The position numbers were made by a program, and so were the translations under genes. A stretch of 64,000 bases of DNA from Cylindrospermum stagnale PCC 7417. GTDB taxonomy: Bacteria > Cyanobacteriota > Cyanobacteriia > Cyanobacteriales > Nostocaceae. The notes under the pieces were generated by a model. It did not search any database. It had not been told where the DNA came from and saw only the letters and a list, made by a program, of their open reading frames with translations. The stretch covers positions 6,289,501 through 6,353,500 of the forward strand of contig NC_019757.1 in assembly GCF_000317535.1 (NCBI RefSeq), read 5' to 3'. Position 1 is the first letter of the stretch, and the number at the start of each line of letters is the position of its first letter. Of this stretch, positions 1-7,305 are shown piece by piece.

Positions 1-2
1 TT

Positions 3-833
3 CTGTTTCTCGCAGCCGACCCCAGTGATGTTGCGCGATTACGCTTGGGGCAAGAGTTGCGCGATATTCGGGAGCGGCTACAACTAGCTAAAGAGCGAGA
101 TAGATTTGTGATCGAGTCCCGTGAGTCTGTACGTCCGGGAGATATCAGCCAAGCCATATTTGATGTTGAGCCGCAGATTGTGCATTTCTCTGGACATGGA
201 ACAAGTGCCGGGGAGCTTTGCTTTGAAGACTTACTAGGAAATTACCAACCGGTACAACCCGAAGCCCTAGGGGCACTATTTGAACTGGTAGCTGATCAAA
301 TTAACGGTGTAGTTTTGAATGCTTGCTATTCAGAAGCCCAAGCAAAAGCCATTGCAGAACATATTCCCTTTGTCATTGGGATGAATCAAGCAATTAAAGA
401 TCAAGCGGCGATCGCATTTGCAGTTGGTTTTTACAAAGCCTTGGGTGCTGGAAAGACCATAGATAAAGCTTTCCAGTTCGGTTGCGTAGAAATCAGACTG
501 CAAGGCATTCCAGCCCATTTGACTCCAGTTCTGTACATCAAACCAGAGGTACAGCAGATAGCTGCCAATGCTCCTGGTGAACCAATAATTTCTCCGCCAA
601 ATTCCCCTACAACTAATCTGAGTACTGGACAACGACGGCGAATTTCACAGGAACTCGAAGGACTCCAGCAACAATATGAGATGTTAACAGACAAGCTGAA
701 TTACCTGCAACGGGAATTAGTCACACAAGCAGGTGCTGCTATTAAGTTTCAACTCCAAAAAGAAATTGAAGAAGTTGAAGCCGAAAGAAAGAAAGTAACT
801 CAAAAAATCGAGCAGTTAGAAAACAGCCTGTAA
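3..833 (+). CDS. CHAT-domain protease-like effector, 5' partial
   Basis: The frame is open to the first bases of the window, so the N-terminus lies outside. The first TTG (45) is probably internal, because the residues before it (LFLAADPSDVARLRL) already match the usual start of cyanobacterial CHAT domains. CHAT domains are caspase-like cysteine peptidases, and the expected catalytic pair is visible: His in HFSGHG and Cys in LNACYS. After a Pro/Ser-rich linker the last 65 residues form a charged coiled coil containing GAAIKFQLQKEIEEVEAER. Nearly the same motif opens the next gene, which suggests homotypic pairing. The gene is first in a co-directional cluster with an iSTAND-like protein, MoxR and vWA, the layout of predicted NTP-dependent conflict systems. 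Peptidase activity is inferred from the family, and the substrate is unknown. Confidence 0.85.
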   Translation: MFLAADPSDVARLRLGQELRDIRERLQLAKERDRFVIESRESVRPGDISQAIFDVEPQIVHFSGHGTSAGELCFEDLLGNYQPVQPEALGALFELVADQINGVVLNACYSEAQAKAIAEHIPFVIGMNQAIKDQAAIAFAVGFYKALGAGKTIDKAFQFGCVEIRLQGIPAHLTPVLYIKPEVQQIAANAPGEPIISPPNSPTTNLSTGQRRRISQELEGLQQQYEMLTDKLNYLQRELVTQAGAAIKFQLQKEIEEVEAERKKVTQKIEQLENSL

Positions 834-927
834 TAAAAATTACAATTTTCGTTGACTTTGCCAGTGTTATATTTAGTTATATGGTTAGGTTTATTCGTGC
901 CTAATTACTTAACAAAGAAACTCACGT

Positions 928-1935
928 ATGTTTTCAGTTCGGCACTTTCAGCAAAAACTCAAAGAATCACAGCAAGAGTACAAAGTTCTCAGTGAGAAAA
1001 TATCTCACTTAAAGGAAAAATATCACCGAGAGGCTGGCGCTGCAGTACAGTTTCAGCTAAAGAAAGAGATAGAAGAAGCTGAATCAGAACGTGAGCTTAT
1101 TGTCAAGCAAATTGATAAATATGAGAATGCAGATAAGATTGAACGTCTCAACAATGCCCTGTTACGCCTAGACTACGAGAAACAAACACTTTTATTTAAA
1201 GAATTTATTGAACAAGAACAGCGAATTGGAGTTTTTCTAGTTCATGGAGAATCAGAAGAACATGGGCAAATCTGGCTATTGAACCGTCTGTTAGGGCGAG
1301 TGCCGGAGATGGAGACGATCACACTAGAATTTCACTTGTCTCGCAAATCACGGCGACATGATATTAGTGCTTTATGGCGAGAATTGGGTGATAAAGTTGG
1401 GGCAAGATTAAACTCCCGTGCAAGTATAATCACTGAGGAAGAAATTGAACGCGTTCTTCAAGGAGTTATTCAAAAGTTAAGAACCGAACACGTAATATTG
1501 GTTCTTCATCAGGTAGATCATGTAACTGAAGCTTATCTTAACGAGCTTTTACATAACTTTTGGTTACCATTAACAAGCTTAGTACGTAAGTCTATTGACC
1601 AAAAGAGCGATCGCTTACTGCTGATGTTTTTAATAGACTGCGAAGGTTGTGTCAGTACCTGGAATATCACCTTTGCACAGGAGTTTGACTCAGCTTGGGA
1701 ACCGCATATTCCCATAAGTTTGCCCATGATTAAGTGTTTATCTAGTGATATCTTGACTAATTGGTTCAGATATGAAGTTGAATCACTACCAACCAGGGTA
1801 ACTAAAGAAATTAGCTCTAACGTTCAGGAAATTATGCTGATGAGTGAAGGCGTTCCTGAACTTGTGTTTGGGCATATTTATGATTTGTGTAATTGTGATG
1901 GGCAAGAATGGAGGCATAGGTGGCAAAAGCTATAA
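928..1935 (+). CDS. Coiled-coil adaptor plus inactive-STAND (iSTAND)-like protein
   Basis: This 335-residue protein starts at ATG 928. Residues 1 to about 70 are a charged coiled coil with GAAVQFQLKKEIEEAESER, closely matching the C-terminus of the upstream CHAT protein. From about residue 100 the protein reads like the inactive STAND module of cyanobacterial conflict systems: a strand ending in FLVHGESEEHGQIWLLNRLL, where a P-loop would sit but GxxxxGKT is absent, then ILVLHQVDHV in the Walker-B-like position. The family is thought to sense or scaffold rather than hydrolyse NTP. The stop overlaps the MoxR start by 16 bp, supporting translational coupling. The iSTAND assignment is recalled from family patterns and was not searched. 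Confidence 0.65.
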   Translation: MFSVRHFQQKLKESQQEYKVLSEKISHLKEKYHREAGAAVQFQLKKEIEEAESERELIVKQIDKYENADKIERLNNALLRLDYEKQTLLFKEFIEQEQRIGVFLVHGESEEHGQIWLLNRLLGRVPEMETITLEFHLSRKSRRHDISALWRELGDKVGARLNSRASIITEEEIERVLQGVIQKLRTEHVILVLHQVDHVTEAYLNELLHNFWLPLTSLVRKSIDQKSDRLLLMFLIDCEGCVSTWNITFAQEFDSAWEPHIPISLPMIKCLSSDILTNWFRYEVESLPTRVTKEISSNVQEIMLMSEGVPELVFGHIYDLCNCDGQEWRHRWQKL

Positions 1936-2213
1936 ACGGAAAGCGGCTTAAATACACAGGCAAGATACAACCCAAGCCTGGAGAACAAGATCCGCAGACA
2001 GGGCAACTTTTGTATCCTTATTTGCCTAGTGATAAGTTGGTAGAAGCGGTGAATTTAGCGATCGCACTCGAACGCCCCTTACTATTAAAGGGAGAACCTG
2101 GGTGTGGCAAAACAAAATTAGCTCGTGCTGTAGCTTATGAGTTAGGTTTACCCTATGAAGCTTGGTACATCAAATCAACCAGTCGGGCGCGGGATGGACA
2201 AGTAATTAGTTAA
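1920..2213 (+). pseudogene. MoxR-type AAA+ ATPase, N-terminal fragment
   Basis: A GTG start (1920) has a good ribosome site, GGAGG, a few bases upstream. The 97 codons encode the start of a MoxR AAA+ ATPase: a lead-in ending PYLPSDKLVEAVNLAIALERPLL, then Walker A GEPGCGKTKLAR, then the segment ending SRARDG. MoxR proteins run about 300-350 residues, so Walker B, the sensors and the lid are missing. The frame closes with VIS-stop immediately after SRARDGQ, where mobile-element sequence begins. MoxR ATPases remodel partners through vWA-domain adaptors, and a vWA remnant lies beyond the insertion. A functional ATPase from this copy is very unlikely. Confidence 0.85.
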
Positions 2214-2287
2214 AATATTTTTGCTGATGTCGCTCAAATCTACTTAACACGCGTTAGACTATTCATAGTCGAATTAAGTAGGTTTTA

Positions 2288-2935
2288 ATGCAACATGTCA
2301 CTCCCAAGGAAGCGGCTAAACTCCTTGGTGTCCACGTCTCGAGTTTGCGAAGATGGGAAAATGAAGGAAAGCTCAAAGCAATCCGGACACCAGGAGGTCA
2401 AAGAAGGTTTATCCTCGAAGAAATCGAAAAAGCAGCAGGTATCCCCAGAACAATTAGAACTGTTTGCTACGGAAGGGTTTCGACTCATTCCCAACAAGAC
2501 GATTTGCAACGACAGCTTGAGCATTTACGCCAAGGATACCCAGAGGCGGAAATCATTTCAGAAACTGGAAGCGGACTCAATTTTAGAAGGAAAAAATTCC
2601 TCTCAATTTTGGAACGAATCATCGACGGCGATATCCAACGTCTTGTGGTTGCCCACCCCGACCGACTTGTTAGGTTTGGGATTGAATTGGTTAAGTGGCT
2701 ATGCGAAAAATTTGAGTGCGAACTCGTGGTTCTCAATGACCGCAAGCTCAGTCCAGAGCAAGAACTCGTACAAGATATGTTGTCGATCATCCACTGTTTC
2801 AGTTCAAGGCTTGACGGACTTAGAAAATACTCCCAGCAAGTCAAAGAAGAGTTACAAAAAGAAAACCCGTCACTCAAGGTCGAAATCGACAAAGCCGCAA
2901 CCGAACAGTGTGCAGAAAATCAGGCTATATCCTAG
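2288..2935 (+). CDS. tnpA: IS607 serine recombinase (resolvase/invertase type)
   Basis: This 215-residue protein starts at ATG 2288. Residues 1-45 are a MerR-like helix-turn-helix (PKEAAKLLGVHVSSLRRWE followed by KAIRTPGGQRRF), characteristic of IS607 transposases. The serine-recombinase domain follows, with CYGRVSTHSQQDDLQRQL carrying the expected nucleophilic serine of the YxRVSs/t motif. AHPDRLVRFG and ELVQDMLSIIHCFSSRLDGLR are the other catalytic-fold landmarks. The length is normal for the family. The C-terminus overlaps the likely start of tnpB, the usual arrangement. The gene looks intact, so the element may still be able to move. Confidence 0.93.
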   Translation: MQHVTPKEAAKLLGVHVSSLRRWENEGKLKAIRTPGGQRRFILEEIEKAAGIPRTIRTVCYGRVSTHSQQDDLQRQLEHLRQGYPEAEIISETGSGLNFRRKKFLSILERIIDGDIQRLVVAHPDRLVRFGIELVKWLCEKFECELVVLNDRKLSPEQELVQDMLSIIHCFSSRLDGLRKYSQQVKEELQKENPSLKVEIDKAATEQCAENQAIS

Positions 2936-4067
2936 CAAAGAATTGCACAAAGTTTGGAAGGGCTGGTTAGCTCAATATCGTTATTATTACAACGAAACTA
3001 TTAGCTTGCTTCGCTGTTTTCATGGAGTTGAAAGGGTATCGGCTGAAGCATTAGATAAGATGTTACAGCGGTTAGAGAATATTCCCGACTGGGTGAAAAG
3101 TATCCCCGGTCATCAACGACAAGAAGCTTGCTTTGAAGCTTATGATGCCTTTAATAGAGCCAAAAAAGATGGCGGGTCAGCCAAATTTAAATCGGTCAAA
3201 AGCACAAGTCAAACAATCCAATTTAAAGTGGGTAATTTCCGAAATGGTACGTGGTATTGCCAGAAGACCAAAGGCTTGAAATTTACCACAATTAATCAAG
3301 CTGTACCGGATGAATGTTTTTATGGCACAGAGCTTATATACCGTCGTGGTAAATGGTTTGGCTGTTTTCCCTGTGTCGCAGAAGTTCTTACTACTGGCAG
3401 TGAACGAGTAATTGCCCTTGACCCAGGAAATCGCACTTTCTTAACTGGATTTGATGGCGAAAACGTCTTAGAGATTGGCAAGGGAGATATCGGACGCATA
3501 CAAAGATTGTGTCAGCACCTTGACAGATTGATCAGCCGTGCCGCTCAAGTTAAAGCCTGTCTTCGCCGAAAGATGCGGATGGCGGCCAACCGTGTTAGAG
3601 ACAGAATTCAGAATTTAATTAAAGATTTGCATAATAAGGCTACCAACTTGTTAGTTAATTCTTACAAGATAATCTTCCTTCCCACTTTTGATTCTAGCCA
3701 GATGGTGCTCAAAAATCAAAGGGGGAAGAAACGCAAGATTAACAGCAAGTCAGTACGTCAGATGCTAACCCTTTCTCATCACCGTTTTGAACAACATCTC
3801 AAGCAAGCGGCATTAAAAAAAGGTGTATTAGTTGTACTTTGCAATGAATCTTACACATCTAAAACTTGCGGTAACTGCGGTCATATTCACCATAAATTAG
3901 GTGGCTCAAAAACCTTGAAATGCCCACATTGCGGAACAATCATATCTCGTGATGTGAATGGCGCACGTAATATTTTGTTACGTGCTTTGCAGGCAACTGC
4001 CTTCACCGTGACGCATGATTCTATTGTGCTGTCGGATTCCTCCGAATTGACGGGAAGCTATAGTTAA
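2910..4067 (+). CDS. tnpB: TnpB RNA-guided nuclease-like protein (IS607 type)
   Basis: The frame is open from 2295, but the first part overlaps tnpA out of frame and reads as a shadow. A GTG at 2910 just before QKIRLYPSKELHKVWKGW, the usual start region of IS607 TnpB, gives 385 residues. Visible RuvC parts are ALDPGNRTFLTGFD (first Asp), PTFDSSQM (second acidic position) and RDVNGARNILLRAL (third Asp). A four-Cys zinc ribbon lies between the last two (CGNCGHIH, CPHCG). In relatives I recall, the second motif reads PTFETSQM. Here the Glu is replaced by Asp, which could impair cutting. TnpB proteins use an RNA from the element end as guide. Confidence 0.85.
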   Translation: MQKIRLYPSKELHKVWKGWLAQYRYYYNETISLLRCFHGVERVSAEALDKMLQRLENIPDWVKSIPGHQRQEACFEAYDAFNRAKKDGGSAKFKSVKSTSQTIQFKVGNFRNGTWYCQKTKGLKFTTINQAVPDECFYGTELIYRRGKWFGCFPCVAEVLTTGSERVIALDPGNRTFLTGFDGENVLEIGKGDIGRIQRLCQHLDRLISRAAQVKACLRRKMRMAANRVRDRIQNLIKDLHNKATNLLVNSYKIIFLPTFDSSQMVLKNQRGKKRKINSKSVRQMLTLSHHRFEQHLKQAALKKGVLVVLCNESYTSKTCGNCGHIHHKLGGSKTLKCPHCGTIISRDVNGARNILLRALQATAFTVTHDSIVLSDSSELTGSYS

Positions 4068-4493
4068 TCACGTTTAGGCGTTTTGATTAGCTTAAAAGTT
4101 GCACGTTTGGGAAAAGCTGATATTTACTATTTTCACAATTGTCCCACTCGCTATCTTTACCGTGACCCCACACGCCAAAAAGCTGAAGCTGTGGCAGATT
4201 TTCTCATGCAATTGCGTCCAGAACGTTCTGCTGTGTTGATTTTTAGTGATGGGGGAGCCGCTAGGGGGGGGTTTAGTGGGGAACGCTGGGAATCAACTGT
4301 AAAATTTATTGACAAATTGAAACAGCGTGTGCGTCATATAGCATGGCTAAATCCAATGTCAACAGAACGCTGGGATGGTACGACTGCGGGAGAAATTGCC
4401 CGTTTAGTGCCGATGTTTGAAATTAGCCGTCAGGGATTGGATAATGCGATCGCTATTTTACGCGGAGGGGGAAACATTACACAATTAAAATAG
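4068..4493 (+). pseudogene. vWA-domain protein, C-terminal fragment
   Basis: The open frame follows directly on the TnpB stop. From 4083 it encodes SLKVARLGKADIYYFHNCP, then RYLYRDPTRQKAEAVADFL, VLIFSDGGAARGGFSGERW, RVRHIAWLNPMSTERWDGTTA and VPMFEISRQGLDNAIAILR. These are the late strands and helices of the von Willebrand A domain in cyanobacterial MoxR-associated vWA proteins, which are usually several hundred residues long. The N-terminal part with the MIDAS DxSxS motif is missing, so metal-dependent partner binding should be lost. The remnant stays in frame to a natural stop 27 bp before the next gene and may be translated as part of the operon message. Confidence 0.75.
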
Positions 4494-4519
4494 AGGGTAG
4501 TTAGGCAAGGAAACAGCCG

Positions 4520-5140
4520 ATGGCATACAGTGAATTCACACTTGCTAAAGTCAGAGATGCATTTAGCTTAAATTTGGAAGAAACCCGCAATTTATTTCCA
4601 GATATAGCAGTGGTGCAGCCTTCCGACCTGCTGAAACGGCTACTAGATGAAAATCTCACTTTGGCGACTGCTATCAACAGCGAAAAAGCCCGTTCTGAAT
4701 TCATCATTGCTCCCGTTTTATCTGAAGTGAGGCGGCAGTTAAATTATCGAATCAGCCTTTTTTCTGGTACAGAATTTAATGTTAACCCGGCTCAAGGACT
4801 TTCAGGTTTTTGTGACTTTATTATCAGCGCGAATAGTGAACAGTACTTTATTAGCGTTCCCGTGGTGACAATTATCGAAGCAAAAAATGAGAACATCATC
4901 GCCGGCTTAGGACAATGTGCCGCCACGATGATTGCTGCTCAGATATTTAATCAAAGAGCCGGAAATGAAATTACCGTAATTTATGGAGTAGTCACCAGTG
5001 GCACAGCTTGGAGGTTTTTGACTTTAGAAAAAAATACTTTATCTATAGACTCAATTGAATACTACATTAATGCAGTCGATAAAATATTAGGAATCTTATT
5101 ACAGCCATTTCAGAGGTTGTTATCTAAAAACTTAGTTTAA
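4520..5140 (+). CDS. Hypothetical protein with PD-(D/E)XK nuclease-like motif
   Basis: This 206-residue protein has an ATG start. The central pattern is FCDFIIS, then about 15 residues, then VVTIIEAKNENI and GLGQCAATMIAAQIF. An Asp, a following E-x-K on a hydrophobic strand and a helix with a conserved Gln is the layout of the PD-(D/E)XK nuclease fold. An N-terminal helical region (about 1-90) includes LPERLL-type hydrophobic repeats. Many cyanobacterial genomes carry such proteins under the name hypothetical. It sits 26 bp after the vWA remnant and 39 bp before the DUF1257-fusion gene, so it probably belongs to the same operon. Nuclease activity is inference from three residues only. Confidence 0.6.
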   Translation: MAYSEFTLAKVRDAFSLNLEETRNLFPDIAVVQPSDLLKRLLDENLTLATAINSEKARSEFIIAPVLSEVRRQLNYRISLFSGTEFNVNPAQGLSGFCDFIISANSEQYFISVPVVTIIEAKNENIIAGLGQCAATMIAAQIFNQRAGNEITVIYGVVTSGTAWRFLTLEKNTLSIDSIEYYINAVDKILGILLQPFQRLLSKNLV

Positions 5141-5179
5141 GGCAGAGAGAAATAAATATATGCTAATTCGGTAGAAGAA

Positions 5180-6472
5180 ATGAAACCAGAAGTCGCCACT
5201 CGTCGGATAGAAGCTTTTGAGCAACGCTTTGGTGAAACACACCTATATTTTGCTTATCAAGCTGCTTTTCCTTTAGCACTTACCCCAGATTTGCTTTACC
5301 GCTTGTGGGCGAATTTTCAGCGCGATATTCATGGCGCAGATTTGAAAATACCCTGGTTAGCCGTGGCGGATTTATTGCTTTCTAGTCTTTGTGACGAAGT
5401 GGGACATGAACTCTATGAAATGGATACAGCAGTGCGAAATGCGCTGTTGAAACAATTAAAAGAAAATCCCCGATTTGGCGAAAAGCGAATTCATGAATTA
5501 TCTGATTTTTTGCTTAATAGTATTCAGCAGCAAATAGAGAGTCATGATCCTGATATTAGAAATTTTGCTCAAGTGCAAAGGTGGACAGCTTTAGCATATA
5601 CAAAACCAAGTGAAGCAGCGCGAGAATTAGCTTCTGTTTTGGCAGGTTTGAAGTTGGAAGAAAAAGCCGAATGGGTTCGCATGGCTTCTGTGATTGAAAC
5701 TTTTGCCGAACCTTTAGCCGGGTTTGAGCCATTATTGGTTTATGCGCGTGTAATAGCAAGTTTTGTTCGTGGGAAGCAGGAAAGTGCAATAGAAGAAATT
5801 ACGCAATTGCTAGGTGAAAAAGGGTCAGAATTACAAATTAGTGGCGTACAACTATCTATTCCTAAACAGATACTCGATGAAACTATATCTCAGCAGATTT
5901 TAGAAAAATTTAATCTTGACAAATATAAAACTAGCACACTTAAAGCTTCTGACTGGGGATTAGCAAGGGTTGATAGTGCTAGAACAACTAGAGGGTGGAA
6001 TAAATATGAGTTATTTTGGTTAGAAAAAGCCCTTGTTTCAAAATCTACTTTAACAAGATTTTGGCGGGGGTTACCTATTCGTCAGGAGAATTTCATATCT
6101 ATCTGTGAATCTGTCGGTATAGAACATTGGCAAGATATTACAGAACCAAGGCAGCCTGGTCACTTTAGTACTTTACGTACTAAGATAACTGATATTGAAA
6201 TTCTTAAAACATCCTTGCGTGATCTAGGAATTGCGGTTAAAACTGAGGCTGATGTTCGTGGATGGAATGGTCAGCGAGTTAAAGCTGATGTTGTTGCTGT
6301 TTTAGAAGGTGAATATGACATGGGTTGGTCGAAAAATTCTGATGGTTCATTTGATTTGATAGGTGATTTGTGGGGTATTGCTCAAAAGCATAACCAGATG
6401 GAACTAATTAACGCTATTAATCAGAAGTATGCTATGAATAAAAGTTTATTAGAAATAAAGAGACGTTCTTGA
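5180..6472 (+). CDS. Conflict-system protein fused to a DUF1257/Ycf35-like domain
   Basis: This 430-residue soluble protein has three parts. Residues 1 to about 230 are a helical domain (RIEAFEQRFGETHLYFAYQA, DLLYRLWANFQRDIHG, LLLSSLCDEVGHELYEMD) that I recall at the start of cyanobacterial WD40, TIR and MoxR-vWA associated proteins. Residues of about 255-320 are a small helix-turn-helix-like module (TRGWNKYELFWLEKAL to ICESVGIEHWQDI), usually found in front of NB-ARC ATPases. Residues of about 325-430 (GHFSTLRTKITDIEILKTSL, VRGWNGQRVKADVVAVL, FDLIGDLWG) match DUF1257, normally a stand-alone Ycf35-like protein. The fusion is unusual. It is the last gene of the operon and may link a sensor to a DUF1257 module. 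Confidence 0.65.
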   Translation: MKPEVATRRIEAFEQRFGETHLYFAYQAAFPLALTPDLLYRLWANFQRDIHGADLKIPWLAVADLLLSSLCDEVGHELYEMDTAVRNALLKQLKENPRFGEKRIHELSDFLLNSIQQQIESHDPDIRNFAQVQRWTALAYTKPSEAARELASVLAGLKLEEKAEWVRMASVIETFAEPLAGFEPLLVYARVIASFVRGKQESAIEEITQLLGEKGSELQISGVQLSIPKQILDETISQQILEKFNLDKYKTSTLKASDWGLARVDSARTTRGWNKYELFWLEKALVSKSTLTRFWRGLPIRQENFISICESVGIEHWQDITEPRQPGHFSTLRTKITDIEILKTSLRDLGIAVKTEADVRGWNGQRVKADVVAVLEGEYDMGWSKNSDGSFDLIGDLWGIAQKHNQMELINAINQKYAMNKSLLEIKRRS

Positions 6473-6481
6473 AATTTACAA

Positions 6482-6583
6482 TGTCCTCGATGTTGTTCAC
6501 ATAAAACTCATAAATATGGTTACCAATTTGGTAAACAAAACTATATTTGTAGAAACTGTAACACACAATTTTTAGAATCTTAA
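6482..6583 (+). pseudogene. IS1-like transposase N-terminal zinc-finger remnant
   Basis: Thirty-three codons with no start encode CPRCCSHKTHKYGYQFGKQ followed by NYICRNCNTQFLES and a stop. The C-x2-C ... C-x2-C ribbon with GKQNYIC is the InsA-like N-terminus of IS1-family and related cyanobacterial transposases. Nothing catalytic follows, so this is a relic only. It starts within ten bases of the end of the preceding gene. Confidence 0.7.
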
Positions 6584-6709
6584 CAAGTAGATTGCGTTAC
6601 GCTTTGCTAAAGCACCTAATCCTTATATAAAAAATAAAAAAGCCATTTTTCACAAATATAACGGTGCGTTACAGGCTTCGCGCTAACACATTCTACAATT
6701 AACTTACAA

Positions 6710-6991
6710 CTAATAAACTTCGTCGTGAGTTCCTAGATTTAGTAATAAAATCGCGGTTTCCTCATCCTCTGGATTCTGGAAAAACTCGAAAAGAATACGG
6801 TAATTATAATCGATTGAGCATGACCAAATATCAGCCAAATCGCCTTTTAGTTTATGAGTTCGTAAAGTAGGCTAAGATAGATCTTCTGCTAACTGCCGTA
6901 ACGTTTGTTCAATCAAAATGCGTAATTGAGGATTTCTCCGAACTAAACGTTTAAAAGCACGAAGAAATAGAGGACTCCAAGCAAGTTTCAT
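6710..6991 (-). pseudogene. RelE/YafQ-family mRNA-interferase toxin with internal stop
   Basis: The minus-strand reading starts at ATG 6991, overlapping the antitoxin stop as ATGA, and encodes MKLAWSPLFLRAFKRLVRR. The reading continues in the same frame past an amber TAG (6872-6874) to THKLKGDLADIWSCSIDYNY and RILFEFFQNPEDEETAILL, ending GTHDEVY. The THKLKGxL, the SxxxxYRI-like core and the C-terminal GxHDExY are classic for RelE/YafQ toxins of about 90 residues. Apart from the one nonsense codon (probably once CAG, Gln) the frame is intact over 94 codons. The toxin is therefore expected to be silent unless the codon is suppressed or the read is in error. Confidence 0.85.
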
Positions 6992-7215
6992 CAATCATCT
7001 AAAGCCGCTAAAAAATCATCAACCGAACCAAATTTAACCTTACCTTCAGCATAATCTTGACGGACTTCAGCAACTTCTCCTGCTAATTGAGAGCGTCGTG
7101 AGGCATACAGGCGCTTTTGAAGAATGTCCAGCAGAATTTCTCGATCCTCTAAAGCCATTGCTTCCACAGCCTCAATCACTTGCTGAAAGGATGATGTTTG
7201 AGAGGAATTGCTCAT
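6991..7215 (-). CDS. Type II toxin-antitoxin system antitoxin
   Basis: This 74-residue acidic protein (QQVIEAVEAMALEDREILL, DILQKRLYASRRSQLAGEV, KFGSVDDFLAALDD) is typical of the short antitoxins that precede YafQ/RelE-like toxins in cyanobacteria. The helical N-terminus would bind DNA or dimerise, and the C-terminal tail would wrap the toxin. Its stop overlaps the toxin start by 1 bp (ATGA). The gene is intact although the toxin carries a nonsense codon. A Tn3-family transposon begins only 15 bp upstream of the ATG, so the natural promoter and operator are now about 4 kb away. Confidence 0.75.
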   Translation of the reverse strand: MSNSSQTSSFQQVIEAVEAMALEDREILLDILQKRLYASRRSQLAGEVAEVRQDYAEGKVKFGSVDDFLAALDD

Positions 7216-7230
7216 CTTTTAACTGTTGTT

Positions 7231-7276
7231 GGGGTATTGCAACGATTCGTAAAAAATTCCGCCATATTGAGTGAAA
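7231..7276 (+). repeat. Tn3 left terminal inverted repeat
   Basis: The left end reads GGGGTATTGCAACGATTC and continues through TTCCGCCATAT. It matches the reverse complement of 11161-11206 with five mismatches, four of them near the two variable patches at positions 19-21 and 38-41. Confidence 0.93.
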
Positions 7277-7305
7277 TGGTTACACACAAAGGATTGTAGA
7301 TATAT

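Larger units (their letters stand above)
2200..4080 (+). mobile_element. IS607-family insertion sequence (tnpA plus tnpB)
   Basis: Two overlapping plus-strand genes, a serine recombinase with an N-terminal MerR-like helix-turn-helix and a TnpB, define an IS607-type element. The outer edges are approximate. The left edge is where the MoxR reading diverges (about 2200-2206). The right edge is between the TnpB stop (4067) and the start of recognisable vWA coding (about 4083). A short TAGTTAA string is present near both edges. IS607 elements make no target duplication, so boundaries cannot be fixed without an empty-site relative. Flanking host sequence jumps from mid-MoxR to late vWA, so roughly the rest of MoxR and the N-terminal part of vWA have been lost. 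Confidence 0.8.

Noticed and set aside
2295-2909. Upstream extension of the TnpB reading frame (about 205 codons)
   Set aside because: It overlaps the intact serine recombinase in another frame and shows no TnpB-like residues before QKIRLYP.
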